A DNA stretch of 64,000 bases from Phytobacter ursingii (GTDB lineage: Bacteria; Pseudomonadota; Gammaproteobacteria; Enterobacterales; Enterobacteriaceae). The DNA is taken from assembly GCA_901456055.1 (NCBI GenBank), contig CABDWT010000016.1:372001-436000 (forward strand), in the 5' to 3' direction. Positions 50,649-61,486 of this stretch are shown one piece after another. A program made the translations under genes and the position numbers. The notes beneath the pieces are model-generated. The model saw only the letters and a list, made by a program, of their open reading frames with translations, ran no database searches and was not told the origin of the DNA. Every line of letters starts with the position of its first letter. Position 1 is the stretch's first letter.

Positions 50649-50747
50649 TGTATCCTCAGGATAAATAGCAGAACCACACCATACCCCTTTTTTGTCCTGA
50701 TGGAATCAAGCTAAAATGACACTTTATCGCTAAATTCGGACAATGTT

Positions 50748-51533
50748 ATGCACGGTCTTGGCCTGGCGGGTTTTAACCCTGACAGTCAGCAAGAGGCGGC
50801 ACTGGCGTTTAGTATTACTGTCGAGGCCGATGAGCAGCGGATCCCGCAGCATCGGCACCGCAAGGGGCAATTAATTCTGGCTCTGAGCGGGGCAATTACC
50901 AGTGAAGTGGAAAACGCCCGCTGGATGGTGCCGCCCCATCACGCCGTGTGGTTGCCGGGTCTGGTTGCCCACAGTAATCTCGCGACGCCGGGGGCGAAGC
51001 TGTGCTTTTTGTTTGTTGAACCCGATCGTGTCGATATGCCAGCACAGTGCTGCACCCTGAAAATTTCCCCTCTGGTGCGCGAACTGATCCTGACGCTTTC
51101 TGCGCGAAACCATCGTGAACGCCAGCAACCGGCAACCCAGCGGCTGGTGCAGGTTTTGTTTGATGAACTGCCCCGTCAGCCGCAAATGCAGCTCCAGCTT
51201 CCCGTTTCCCCGCACTATAAAATTCGTCAGATGGTCGAAACCATGGAACAGGCGCCGGCCCGGTGGCAGACGCTGGGGCAATGGGCGCAGGAATTTGCGA
51301 TGAGCGAACGTAACCTGGCACGGCTGGTGGTAAAGGAGACAGGATTGAGTTTTCGCCGCTGGCGGCATCAGATGCTGTTGATCCTTTCCCTGCGCTTATT
51401 GATTGGCGGCGAGTCGGTACAAAATGTCGCGCAGGCGCTGGGTTATGATTCGACCACTGCCTTTATTACGATGTTTAAGAAGGGGTTAGGCCAAACGCCG
51501 GGGCGTTATCTTGCCACACTTGGGAGCGCATGA
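50748..51533 (+). CDS. nimR: AraC-family regulator NimR (YeaM)
   Basis: 261 aa (E. coli NimR 273). An N-terminal cupin-like sensing domain (about residues 20-110, RIPQHRHRKGQLILALSGAI) precedes two HTH motifs at the C-terminus: FAMSERNLARLVVKETGLSFRRWRHQM and IGGESVQNVAQALGYDSTTAFITMFKKGLGQTPGRY. NimR represses nimT, released by 2-nitroimidazole in E. coli. The gene order nimR/nimT is conserved. Confidence 0.9.
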   Translation: MHGLGLAGFNPDSQQEAALAFSITVEADEQRIPQHRHRKGQLILALSGAITSEVENARWMVPPHHAVWLPGLVAHSNLATPGAKLCFLFVEPDRVDMPAQCCTLKISPLVRELILTLSARNHRERQQPATQRLVQVLFDELPRQPQMQLQLPVSPHYKIRQMVETMEQAPARWQTLGQWAQEFAMSERNLARLVVKETGLSFRRWRHQMLLILSLRLLIGGESVQNVAQALGYDSTTAFITMFKKGLGQTPGRYLATLGSA

Positions 51534-51738
51534 TTATTTTCTGCTGCCCATTCCCTTTAAGTAGCCGGGTTTATGCGGATTTCCTCTGCCGGTCACTTAT
51601 CAATAAGTAGTTCATATGGTATGAGTATTTTTAATAACTTTTTTAGATAATAAATGCACTTTTTGATATTTGTCTGATGATTACGGTTATGTGACTTTAG
51701 CCCTGAAATTTTACTAATAACAGGGCGTAAGGATTAGC

Positions 51739-52560
51739 ATGGCAACCACATCCTCCAAAAAAATCGGTGCGCTAACCGCACTGGCACTGCTTTCAACTTT
51801 CTCATTTGCCGCGCATGCAGACAAACTGGCCGATATCAAAGCCGCTGGCGTAGTGAAAGTCGCAACGTTTGACGCGAACCCGCCGTTTGGCGCCATCGAC
51901 CCGCAGAGCCATGAAATCGTTGGCTATGACGTTGATTTCGCGAAAGCGCTGGCGAAAAGCCTCGGCGTAAAACTTGAACTGGTCGCCACCAACCCGGCGA
52001 ACCGTATTCCGCTGTTGCAGTCCGGTAAAGTGGATCTGATCGTCGCGGATATCACTATCACCCCGGAGCGTGCGCAGGTTATTGATTTCTCAACCCCATA
52101 TTTTGTTACCGGACAGCAATTCCTGGTGCCCGCCAGCGCGTCCGACAAACTGGATAGTTACAGCAAAGCGCGTATTGGTGCGGTAAAAGGCACCACCGGC
52201 GAGCAGGCGCTGCATCAGCGCTTCCCGCAGTCTCGCGTGCTGGCCTATGACGATATCCCACTGGCGCTGACCGCACTGCGTAACGGCAACGTACAGGCCA
52301 TTACCCAGGACAGCACCATCCTGGCGGGGCTGCTGGCGGAAGCGCCGGATAAAGCCAAATTCAAAATTCTGCCGGACCTGCTTTCTAAAGAAGAGATTGG
52401 CGTGGGTGTAACCAAAGGCGAAACCGCGCTGCTGAAAGCGGTGAACGATGAACTGGTGAAACTGGAGCAGAGCGGCGAAGCGGCAAAAATCTACGACGTC
52501 TGGTTTGGTCCACAAACTAAAGCCCCGGCTCCACGCAGCTTTAAAATAGAAGCGAAGTAA
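51739..52560 (+). CDS. Periplasmic polar-amino-acid-binding protein
   Basis: 273 aa. Signal peptide about residues 1-27 (FAAHA). SBP family 3 fold: [65 protein letters not shown]. The ligand is probably an amino acid or opine-like compound; not predictable from sequence. First gene of a four-gene importer (binding protein, ATPase, two permeases) inserted between nimR and yeaL, which are otherwise adjacent. Confidence 0.9.
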   Translation: MATTSSKKIGALTALALLSTFSFAAHADKLADIKAAGVVKVATFDANPPFGAIDPQSHEIVGYDVDFAKALAKSLGVKLELVATNPANRIPLLQSGKVDLIVADITITPERAQVIDFSTPYFVTGQQFLVPASASDKLDSYSKARIGAVKGTTGEQALHQRFPQSRVLAYDDIPLALTALRNGNVQAITQDSTILAGLLAEAPDKAKFKILPDLLSKEEIGVGVTKGETALLKAVNDELVKLEQSGEAAKIYDVWFGPQTKAPAPRSFKIEAK

Positions 52561-52561
52561 T

Positions 52562-53383
52562 ATGTTGGCAGGTCTCTTTTCTACCTCCGTGGCGCAGGCC
52601 CCGGAGGCTTTTCCCGTGCAAAAAGGAACGGTGGAGTTTCGCCAGGCCAGCAAAAGCTATGGCGATCATCGTGTGTTAAACGCTATCGATTTGCAGGTTG
52701 CGGCAGGGGAAGTCATTGCCGTCTGCGGGCCTTCCGGCTCTGGCAAGTCGACGCTGATCCGTCTTATCAATCAACTGGAAACCCTGACCAGCGGCGAAAT
52801 TCTGGTGGACGGCAAACCGACCAGCCAGCTTAAGGGGCGTGAATTGCGTAATTTGCGCCGACAGGTCGGTTTTGTGTTCCAGCAATTCAACCTTTATGCG
52901 CACCTGAACGCGCTGGAAAATATCACCCTCGCATTGACCCGTATCCATGGCAAGTCAGCAGCAGAAGCGAAAAAAATTGCTCTGGAACTGCTGGACCGTG
53001 TCGGACTGCGTGACAAAGCCAGTCACTACCCCGCACAGCTTTCCGGCGGCCAGCAGCAGCGGGTGGCGATTGCCCGTACGCTGGCGGCTGGGCCACATAT
53101 CATCCTGTTTGATGAACCAACCTCGGCGCTCGACCCGGAGATGATTGGCGAAGTGCTGCAAGTGATGAAATCGCTGGCTCATAGTGGGATCACCTTGATC
53201 GTCGTGACACACGAAATGCAATTTGCCCGGGAAATTGCGGACCGGGTGATTTTTATCGATGGGGGCGAAATTCTAGAGCAGGCTGCACCGGAGGCGTTTT
53301 TCACCACGCCACAGCATCCGCGCGCCCGGCGCTTCCTGCAAAAAGTGCTCAATCCGCTCCATGCTGACGGCAAGGAGCTGTAA
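52562..53383 (+). CDS. Amino acid ABC transporter ATPase
   Basis: 273 aa from the ATG at 52562. Walker [11 protein letters not shown]-loop [14 protein letters not shown], signature [14 protein letters not shown], Walker [18 protein letters not shown] at 52631 preceded by AAAGGAACG would give 250 aa, closer to the family's usual size, and may be the true start. The gene starts 2 bases after the binding-protein stop and ends on the base where the first permease starts. Confidence 0.92.
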   Translation: MLAGLFSTSVAQAPEAFPVQKGTVEFRQASKSYGDHRVLNAIDLQVAAGEVIAVCGPSGSGKSTLIRLINQLETLTSGEILVDGKPTSQLKGRELRNLRRQVGFVFQQFNLYAHLNALENITLALTRIHGKSAAEAKKIALELLDRVGLRDKASHYPAQLSGGQQQRVAIARTLAAGPHIILFDEPTSALDPEMIGEVLQVMKSLAHSGITLIVVTHEMQFAREIADRVIFIDGGEILEQAAPEAFFTTPQHPRARRFLQKVLNPLHADGKEL

Positions 53384-54138
53384 TGGGGATTCATCTCGAC
53401 TGGGCGGGCGTCTTTACCGGCCAACCCGCACAATGGCTCACGTCGGGTTTTCTGACCACCATCTGGGTTACGGTGACAGGGGTTATCCTGGCGACTGCCA
53501 TGACGGTATTGCTACTGGCCCTGCGTCTGGCAGGCGGGAGAGTGGGGCGAGCGGTAGTGGCGGGGTGGGTTTCGCTGTTTCGCAATACGCCATTGTTGGT
53601 GCAACTCCTGTTCTGGTATTTCGCCGCATGGAACGTACTGCCCCTGGCATTTCGTCAGTACGTCAACGATGACCACGCCTTTAGCATTCTGCCGGGAGAT
53701 GTCTGGTGGTTTACCCCGGAATTTCTCTCTTCGGCCTGGGCGCTGGGGTTATTCACCGCGGCGTTTCTGGTCGAAGAGATCCAGGCCGGATTGCACGCCG
53801 TACCGCGTGGGCAAATCGAAGCCGCAAAATCACAGGGCTTTAGCGATCTGGCGCTGTTTCGCTGGGTGCTTCTGCCGCAGGGGCTGGAGAACGCCTGGCA
53901 GCCGGTGGTGGGGCAGTATCTGAACCTGATGAAGCTCTCGTCGCTGGCAACCGGCATTGGTTTTGCTGAACTCACTTATCAGACCCGGCAAATTGAAAGC
54001 TTTAATGCCCATGCGCTGGAAGCCTTTACGGTGGGAAGTGTGCTGTATCTGGCGCTGGGGCTGGTCATGAGTCTGCTGTTTAACCTGCCGCGCGGATGGC
54101 GAGCAATGGCCCGCAAGGAGGCGCACCGTGATCGATAA
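53383..54138 (+). CDS. Amino acid ABC transporter permease (first)
   Basis: 251 aa, about five helices, His/Glu/Gln family permease. The EAA loop is QIEAAKSQGFSDLALFRWVLLPQ. Overlaps the ATPase stop by 1 base and the second permease by 11 bases, giving a coupled operon. Confidence 0.92.
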   Translation: MGIHLDWAGVFTGQPAQWLTSGFLTTIWVTVTGVILATAMTVLLLALRLAGGRVGRAVVAGWVSLFRNTPLLVQLLFWYFAAWNVLPLAFRQYVNDDHAFSILPGDVWWFTPEFLSSAWALGLFTAAFLVEEIQAGLHAVPRGQIEAAKSQGFSDLALFRWVLLPQGLENAWQPVVGQYLNLMKLSSLATGIGFAELTYQTRQIESFNAHALEAFTVGSVLYLALGLVMSLLFNLPRGWRAMARKEAHRDR

Positions 54139-54820
54139 TATCACCGTGATCACCGATAACCTTGGTTATCTGATGCTGGGGCGTGCCGCACAGGGCGAAC
54201 CGGGTGGCGTGCTGTTATCGGTGCTGATGACCCTGGGGGCCGCCGTGCTGGCGTTTCCCGGCGGCGTGTTGCTTGCCTGCTGCGCGTGGCGTTTTGCGGG
54301 CTGGCCGCGCAAGCTGCTCTTTCTGTGGGCAGAGTTGATTCGTGGGATCCCGCTGATTTTTGTCATCTTCTGGCTGTGGTTTTTGCTGCCGTGGCTCACT
54401 GGCGCCGACTTGCCGGGGGCGGTGACCGTCACCCTGGCGCTGGCGTGGTTTACCTCCGCATCGGTAATGTACTCGACGCTGGCGGCGCTTAACGCGTTAC
54501 CGAAGGGGCAATATGAGGCGGCGATAAGCAGTGGGTTTGGCAGCCTGGACATCCTGCGTCTGGTGCTGCTACCGCAGGCGTTACGTAATGCCATTCCGTC
54601 TTACATTGGTTTGCTTATCGCCCTGCTGAAAGACACCTCACTGGCGTTTATCGTCAATGTGCCGGAGTTGACCACGGTCGCCGGGCAGGTGAATAACCGG
54701 GTGCAGGTGTACCCGGCGGCCCTGTTTATCTTCACCGGTCTGGTCTATTACCTGCTGTGTACCTTACTGGAGTTTGGGGTAAAACGCTGGCAGAGGCGGC
54801 ATTTACTGCCGACCAATTAG
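54128..54820 (+). CDS. Amino acid ABC transporter permease (second)
   Basis: 230 aa, about five helices. The EAA loop is [30 protein letters not shown]. Starts inside the first permease. Its last residues overlap the end of the convergent yeaL frame by 18 bases (54803-54820). Confidence 0.92.
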   Translation: MIDNITVITDNLGYLMLGRAAQGEPGGVLLSVLMTLGAAVLAFPGGVLLACCAWRFAGWPRKLLFLWAELIRGIPLIFVIFWLWFLLPWLTGADLPGAVTVTLALAWFTSASVMYSTLAALNALPKGQYEAAISSGFGSLDILRLVLLPQALRNAIPSYIGLLIALLKDTSLAFIVNVPELTTVAGQVNNRVQVYPAALFIFTGLVYYLLCTLLEFGVKRWQRRHLLPTN

Positions 54821-55249
54821 CAGCGAAACCAGACCTGCCGCAATCAGTGGCCCTACCGGTACGCCCCGGAACAGGGCCACACCCAATACGGTTCCCACCA
54901 GAAGGCCTGCCACCAGCGATGGCTGCGCGCTCATCAGCGTCACTCCACGGCCCCCGAGCCAGGAGACAAACACCCCCACTGCAATGGCTATTAATGATTT
55001 CCAGTTGAGAAAAGAGCTAATCAGCGTTGATGGCGGCAGTGAACCGCTGGCGATAGGGGCCATCACCCCGATGGTCAGAATGACAATGCCGAGGGTCAAA
55101 CCCTGTTTTTCGACCCACGGAAAGTAAGCATTGAGCGGTGTGATACGAATAATGATCAACACCATAACGGCAACCGCAACGGTGGTGTTGTGGCTAAAGA
55201 AGCTCAGCGCCACAAGGCCAATGAGGATAAAGAGAGTGGTATCAAACAT
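54803..55249 (-). CDS. yeaL: UPF0756 (DUF441) membrane protein YeaL
   Basis: 148 aa, four predicted helices ([28 protein letters not shown] first). Length and hydrophobic pattern equal E. coli YeaL. Overlaps the convergent second permease by 18 bases, a product of the importer's insertion. Function unknown. Confidence 0.92.
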   Translation of the reverse strand: MFDTTLFILIGLVALSFFSHNTTVAVAVMVLIIIRITPLNAYFPWVEKQGLTLGIVILTIGVMAPIASGSLPPSTLISSFLNWKSLIAIAVGVFVSWLGGRGVTLMSAQPSLVAGLLVGTVLGVALFRGVPVGPLIAAGLVSLLIGRQ

Positions 55250-55364
55250 GGAGAGTGTTTCGTTCCTTGCCAGTGAAAAGATAAGCCTGCTTACATTACT
55301 TTACGCGGATAGGCATTGTTAAGCAGGCTTTTTATAACGAAACCCTCATTTTCAGGCATTTGCA

Positions 55365-57404
55365 TCAGGCGTCAGGCAACATTCCTGTTGCTTTACTGCC
55401 TTCACGAATAAAGACCGGAATCGTCTCCAGCCCGGCGTCCACGGTCATTCGCTGCTGGCCTTGATAGCGTTCACCGTTCAACGCTACCCAACCGTGATTG
55501 CCTGGCAACCAGACTTCACGTTGGCGTTGCCCTGCGTGCAGAATCGGCGCCACCAGAATGTCCTCGCCAAACAGATACTGATCTTCCACCTGCCAGCTTT
55601 GCGGCTCATCCGGGTAGTGCCAGAACAGCGGACGCATCAGCGGATCGCCATGCTGGTGGGCATTAGCGAATAGCGCATCCACATAGGGGCGCAGCTTTTC
55701 ACGCACGGATAACCAGTGTTGCATGATGGCGTAATTCTCTTCGCCGTAGCTCCACAGCTCATTAGGCGAACCGCTGTTGCATTGTGGGATACCGTTACGG
55801 TAACTTTCCGGCGGCTGGATTTGCGGTTCACGGTAGCCGTGCATACGCAGTACCGGGCAAAAGACCGCCCACTGGAACCAGCGGATCAAAAGCTCGTGGA
55901 AAGCCGGGTCAGTGACGTTCCCGCCCTGGAAACCGCCAATATCGGTCGTCCACCAGGGGATCCCCGACAGCCCCATATTTAACCCGGCAGCAAGCTGGTT
56001 ACGAAATGCATGGAACGAGGAATGCACATCGCCGGACCATGCCAGTACGCCAAAACGCTGGCTGCCCGCCCAGGCGCAGCGCACAAGGTTTATGATCTCG
56101 CGCTCACCGCATGTCTGCAGGCCGTCATAAAAGCCCTGGGCAAAATCGCGAGGATACTGGTTGCCCACTTCCAGCACCGGCCCGGCGTGATAGCGGTAGT
56201 TATCAAAATCGTAGGCGCGGTACTCCGGTTCTGCCTCATCCAGCCAGAACAATTTAATGCCCAGATCGTAATAGTTTTTCTTCACCGTCTCCCAGACAAA
56301 TTCACGGGCCTGGGGATGTGTGGCATCGAAGAAAGTGGTGTTGCCCATAAAGTCGAGATTAACCTGTACCCCGCGATCGCTGGTCACCAGCAACCCCCTG
56401 GCCTTCATCACCGGAAAGAGCGGGCTACGCGCTTCCACTGTTGGCCAGACGGAAACCATCAGTTCAATGCCCATCGATTTCAGCTCGTCCACCATTGCCT
56501 TCGGATCCGGCCAGTCCACCGGGTCAAAACACCATGTCCCCTGATTCGGCCAGTGGAAGAAGTCGATGACCATCACCGACAGCGGCAGATGGCGGCGGCG
56601 GTACTCACGAGCCACCTCCAGCACCTCCTGTTGAGTGCGATAGCGCAGTTTGCACTGCCAGAGCCCGCTGGTGAATGCCGGTGCAGGCGGCGGCGTCCCT
56701 GTGGCTTTAGCGTACTGGCGGGTAAGCTGTTGAACACTGTCAGCTGCGGTGATCCAGTAATCCATCTCTTGCGTGACGCGGGCAAGCCAGATGGTCTGGT
56801 TTTTTGCGAAGTTCGCTTCACCAATCGCCGGGTTATTCCATAACAGACCATAGCCGAGGCTTGACTGCATAAAGGGGACGCTGGCCTGCGAGTTACGCTG
56901 CGCCAGCTCCAGCGCACAGCCTTTCAGATCCAGCCATGGCTGCTGATATTGCCCCATGCCATAAATCCGCTCCTCCGGGCGTGATTCAAAACGGACGGTA
57001 AGCTGATACTTGCCGCCTGGCAGCGGTTTAAATTCGCGGCCATCAAGTTTCAGGGCGCTGATGTATTTATCCTGGCTTTTTTCACTCGCGCCAATACCGA
57101 CAGTAGAGCGTTGCCGCCACATCTCTTCGAGTAGTAATTCGCCGCGCTGGTTGTAAAACGCCAGTTGCCCCTTCAGATTAAGCACTGCGGTAATGTTACC
57201 GTTGCGCAGCGTCAACTGTTCCGCGCCTGCGGTTATCTGCGGCTCACAGGTCTGTGGCGGCAACAGGGCGTGCGGATTGTCGCTAAACGTCGGGGCGCAG
57301 GTGGCGCGTACGCGCAGGCTGTGTTCTCCCCAGGCTTCGATACGCAGTATCTGACGCTCAAAACGCCATTCAATGCTGTCCGGGTGTTGAATAAGTTCGC
57401 TCAT
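55365..57404 (-). CDS. GH31 alpha-xylosidase-like glycosidase
   Basis: 679 aa, no signal peptide, so cytoplasmic. GH31 catalytic nucleophile Asp389 in LFWLDEAEP and acid/base Asp459 in LAWSGD. IDFFHWPNQGTWCFDPVDWPDP marks the (beta/alpha)8 barrel. It resembles the YicI alpha-xylosidase group and other GH31 members; the substrate is inferred from the partner symporter. The start is preceded by AAAGGACG. Operon with the GPH symporter (17-base gap), absent from K-12 between yeaL and yoaI. Confidence 0.85.
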   Translation of the reverse strand: MSELIQHPDSIEWRFERQILRIEAWGEHSLRVRATCAPTFSDNPHALLPPQTCEPQITAGAEQLTLRNGNITAVLNLKGQLAFYNQRGELLLEEMWRQRSTVGIGASEKSQDKYISALKLDGREFKPLPGGKYQLTVRFESRPEERIYGMGQYQQPWLDLKGCALELAQRNSQASVPFMQSSLGYGLLWNNPAIGEANFAKNQTIWLARVTQEMDYWITAADSVQQLTRQYAKATGTPPPAPAFTSGLWQCKLRYRTQQEVLEVAREYRRRHLPLSVMVIDFFHWPNQGTWCFDPVDWPDPKAMVDELKSMGIELMVSVWPTVEARSPLFPVMKARGLLVTSDRGVQVNLDFMGNTTFFDATHPQAREFVWETVKKNYYDLGIKLFWLDEAEPEYRAYDFDNYRYHAGPVLEVGNQYPRDFAQGFYDGLQTCGEREIINLVRCAWAGSQRFGVLAWSGDVHSSFHAFRNQLAAGLNMGLSGIPWWTTDIGGFQGGNVTDPAFHELLIRWFQWAVFCPVLRMHGYREPQIQPPESYRNGIPQCNSGSPNELWSYGEENYAIMQHWLSVREKLRPYVDALFANAHQHGDPLMRPLFWHYPDEPQSWQVEDQYLFGEDILVAPILHAGQRQREVWLPGNHGWVALNGERYQGQQRMTVDAGLETIPVFIREGSKATGMLPDA

Positions 57405-57421
57405 GGGTAATACGTCCTTTT

Positions 57422-58765
57422 TTACGAGAGACTGTGACGGGCAAGGTTGATAGATTTCATGGTGTTATCGTCGAGCTTGTACCAGCGCAGGGTAGCGAAA
57501 GCGGCCAGCGACAACAGCCCCGGCACCACGGTGAAGAGGGCAACGATGCAGTACATGGCAACAGATGTCTGCTGTGGGGCGTTGGCGACATACCCGCTTA
57601 GCCCTAACGTCCAGCCGACAATAGCGCCGCTGATGGCCATGCCGAGTTTCAGGACTGCAAGGAAAGTTGAGAAAATCACGCCGTCCATGCGTTTACCCTG
57701 CAGCCATTCGCCATAGTCGGCGACGTCTGCCATCATGACCCACATTAGCGTGGTCGTGGCCTGGTAGAGGGTGGATACCACGAAGGTCAGCGGCACCAGC
57801 ACGTATATCGATTTTGGCGCGAAGAAGAGGGCGATACTCAGTACACCAGCAAGGACGGCACAGTAACCGAACATCTGTACTTTGCTAAAATTGCGGGTCA
57901 GACGTTTTGCCAGCGCGCTGCCTGCGGCCTTACCCAGAATATGCGCGCCAAGCATCCACATAAAATAGCTGGCGCTGCCCAAATAATAGGTGACGAAATA
58001 CATCATCGCGCCAAGGCGAATAACCCCAAAACCGATATTGGTAATCACCAGCACAGAGACAACGCGCCATTGATCGTTGCGTAATAAGTCGCGTAATTCG
58101 CCGAGATAATTGTTGTGGGTCGCCGGCGCTTTAATTCTCTCACGTGTATTCGCAAAGCAGATCCAGAACATGATAACGGCAGCGCTGGCCATTATCGCCA
58201 TCGCCCAGCGATAGCCGGATAATTTATCCTCACCACCGAGATATTGCGCCAGCGGCATCATAAAGAATGTCGACATGGCGCCGCCAAGAGTGGCTAAAAA
58301 GAAACGATATGACTGCAGCGAAATACGATCTTCATTATTGGGGGTAATGACCGCGCCCATTGAGCAATAGGGAATATTGATCGCCGTGTACATCAACATC
58401 ATAAAGGTATAGGTGATTGTCGCGAACACCATTTTACCGGTAAGGGTTAACGATTCAGGCACGGCGTAGGTTAGCAGGCAACTCACGCCAAAGGGTAACG
58501 CCAGCCACAGCATCCATGGGCGGAATTTCCCCCAGCGTGAATTTGTGCGGTCGGCAAGATAACCCATCGCCGGGTCAATAATGGCATCAGCGGTACGGGC
58601 CAGTAAAAACATGGTGCCAACAAACGCGGCGGGTAATCCAACAACATCGGTGTAATAAAATGTCAGGAATATAATGACATTATCCAGCCCAACATGGCTG
58701 GCCATATCACCGAGTCCATAACTGATTTTTTCTTTACGGGTGATCGTTAAATTCATTGTATTCAC
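57422..58765 (-). CDS. GPH-family sugar:cation symporter (YicJ/XylP-like)
   Basis: 447 aa, 12 helices. GPH signature seen: YGLGDMASHVGLDNVIIFLTFYYTDVVGLP then DPAMGYLADRTNSRWGKFRPW. Similar to E. coli YicJ, the partner of YicI, and to xyloside symporters. Likely takes up an alpha-xyloside or related glycoside for the adjacent GH31 enzyme. A LacI/GntR-like operator lies 110 bases upstream. Confidence 0.88.
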   Translation of the reverse strand: MNTMNLTITRKEKISYGLGDMASHVGLDNVIIFLTFYYTDVVGLPAAFVGTMFLLARTADAIIDPAMGYLADRTNSRWGKFRPWMLWLALPFGVSCLLTYAVPESLTLTGKMVFATITYTFMMLMYTAINIPYCSMGAVITPNNEDRISLQSYRFFLATLGGAMSTFFMMPLAQYLGGEDKLSGYRWAMAIMASAAVIMFWICFANTRERIKAPATHNNYLGELRDLLRNDQWRVVSVLVITNIGFGVIRLGAMMYFVTYYLGSASYFMWMLGAHILGKAAGSALAKRLTRNFSKVQMFGYCAVLAGVLSIALFFAPKSIYVLVPLTFVVSTLYQATTTLMWVMMADVADYGEWLQGKRMDGVIFSTFLAVLKLGMAISGAIVGWTLGLSGYVANAPQQTSVAMYCIVALFTVVPGLLSLAAFATLRWYKLDDNTMKSINLARHSLS

Positions 58766-59067
58766 CTGGATTTGTAAGGTTATTTCAGGGGTGCGCTACG
58801 GAATAAGGGTGTTGCAATATCGTATTTATAACAATTGCGAGATTTGTCATCGGAATTACGGAAACTACTTTTCGTGATACCGGTAACAATTTATTGAACA
58901 GACACTGAAAAGCATTATTTTGCCTTGTGTTTTTAACGTGCTGATAAGCAAACGGCAGGAATCGTTTCAGCGCCGGGAAATTCATCTGAATAACCCAAAA
59001 CTGTCATCGAATTGTCACCCGATAACATTATGAATAAGGGAACCGGGCTAAAAGAGGCAGGTTACCC
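58766..59067. other. Upstream region of the glycoside operon
   Basis: 302 bases with no gene. Contains the operator-like palindrome at 58875-58888 and the divergent promoter for yoaI. A reverse-strand frame at 58785-58985 is a shadow. Confidence 0.5.
58875..58888 (-). promoter_or_regulatory. Near-perfect 14-bp palindrome, LacI/GntR-type operator candidate
   Basis: TGATACCGGTAACA, one mismatch from a perfect palindrome and similar to gluconate-type GntR operators. It lies 110 bases upstream of the symporter start. No matching regulator gene is next to it. Confidence 0.4.
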
Positions 59068-59178
59068 ATGAACGATTTTATACTGACAGATGGCGTTATC
59101 ATCACCTCGTCATTTATTGCCATCATGGTGGTGCTGGTGGTTTCCGTTCTTGCGCTGGAAAAAGCGGGCTGGCCCTGA
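59068..59178 (+). CDS. yoaI: Small membrane protein YoaI (36 aa)
   Basis: ATG at 59068 with AGAGGCAGG upstream. 36 residues: polar start MNDFILTDG, then a helix with VIITSSFIAIMVVLVVSVLALE, ending in a GWP tail. Matches E. coli YoaI (34 aa) in position next to yeaK and in pattern. Too short for standard calls. Confidence 0.8.
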   Translation: MNDFILTDGVIITSSFIAIMVVLVVSVLALEKAGWP

Positions 59179-59206
59179 GCATACAGGCAGGGAGCCCGCA
59201 TGGCAG

Positions 59207-59707
59207 TTAAGTCTCGCGACGAAACTCAACCAGTTCAGGACGCGCAATGCGTAAATAATCTTGCGTGTTGAGAATGATCGACTTTTCGAGCAGGCCTGCA
59301 TTGAAGGCAATATCTTCGTAGCGGTCAAAAAGGAGCGGGTCTGCCACCAGGTTCAACGATGGATGAAAACTGAACGGCGGAATAGCGCCGAAGACACAGG
59401 CTGTCAAATCATCCACCTCGACCGGGCTCGCCAGCGATGCCTTATTCCCGCCAAAATGTTCCGCAAGCCTCGATAAATCAGCCTGCTGATCGGCCGCAAG
59501 GATCGCCAGCACATGCATCTTCACGCCGTTGCCTTTGATTTTACACACCAGTGCTTTAGCCCCTTGCCCAAGCGCAGTACCACGAATCTCGCTAACAGCC
59601 TCACATTTGCCGGAGGCTTCGTGTTCGACCAGACGATAACGCGCCTGGTGCTGCTCCAGCAGTTCAAGTAGATGGTGATGGATATTTCGACTGGCAATTT
59701 CGGACAT
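59207..59707 (-). CDS. yeaK: Mischarged aminoacyl-tRNA deacylase YeaK
   Basis: 166 aa, YbaK/ProX fold; E. coli YeaK clears mischarged Ser-, Thr- and other aa-tRNAs. Signature EHEASGKCEAVSEIRGTALGQGAKALVCKIKGNG is near-identical to K-12. FGAIPPFSFHPSL and LNTQDYLRI follow. Next to yoaI as in E. coli. The start region varies between species. Confidence 0.94.
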   Translation of the reverse strand: MSEIASRNIHHHLLELLEQHQARYRLVEHEASGKCEAVSEIRGTALGQGAKALVCKIKGNGVKMHVLAILAADQQADLSRLAEHFGGNKASLASPVEVDDLTACVFGAIPPFSFHPSLNLVADPLLFDRYEDIAFNAGLLEKSIILNTQDYLRIARPELVEFRRET

Positions 59708-59767
59708 CGTCCCTCCTTAACGGTAATAAGCACCCGGCAAGAATAGTCCAGCTACGCAGGGATGAAA

Positions 59768-59793
59768 ATAAAAAAGCCGCCCGGAGGGCGGCC
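59768..59793 (-). terminator. Reverse-strand terminator between yeaK and yeaH
   Basis: GCCGCCC / GGGCGGC stem with a 3-base loop and T-rich tail on the reverse strand. It lies upstream of yeaK's start and about 200 bases after the yeaH terminator, so it ends a separate short transcript. Confidence 0.7.
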
Positions 59794-59809
59794 CAAAGTA
59801 CAAGCACGA

Positions 59810-59896
59810 CTACAACGCTTTATGTGTACTGTTTAAAAAACGACGCTCGCAAGGAACGAAGTAAGAATCGAGTTTGTCTGGTGAGTAATATGCCAT
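59810..59896 (-). other. Candidate 28-codon small ORF or small RNA between two terminators
   Basis: ATG at 59896, stop at 59810-59812. It lies between the yeaH terminator (59964-59991) and the terminator at 59768-59793, both on the reverse strand. No recognisable family and a weak ribosome site; the bounded transcript itself may be the function. Confidence 0.3.
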
Positions 59897-59963
59897 ATTC
59901 GCCGTGAGACAAGAGGGCGAATAGCTGCATTTTTGTACCGTAATTTGCCCGTTTGCGGCGAGG

Positions 59964-59991
59964 AGAAAAAAGCCAGCGTGGGGCGCTGGCT
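59964..59991 (-). terminator. Terminator after yeaH
   Basis: AGCCAGCG / CGCTGGCT stem with a 5-base loop; reverse-strand T-run follows. Eleven bases after the yeaH stop. Confidence 0.85.
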
Positions 59992-60001
59992 TTCAATATT
60001 G

Positions 60002-61456
<1,455 letters not shown>

Positions 61457-61486
61457 TCAGCGCTACGCTGCCGGGCCATATTGGCT

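Noticed and set aside
56010-56843. 277-codon forward frame opposite the GH31 gene
   Set aside because: Shadow of the GH31 codon pattern; no start signal or motif.
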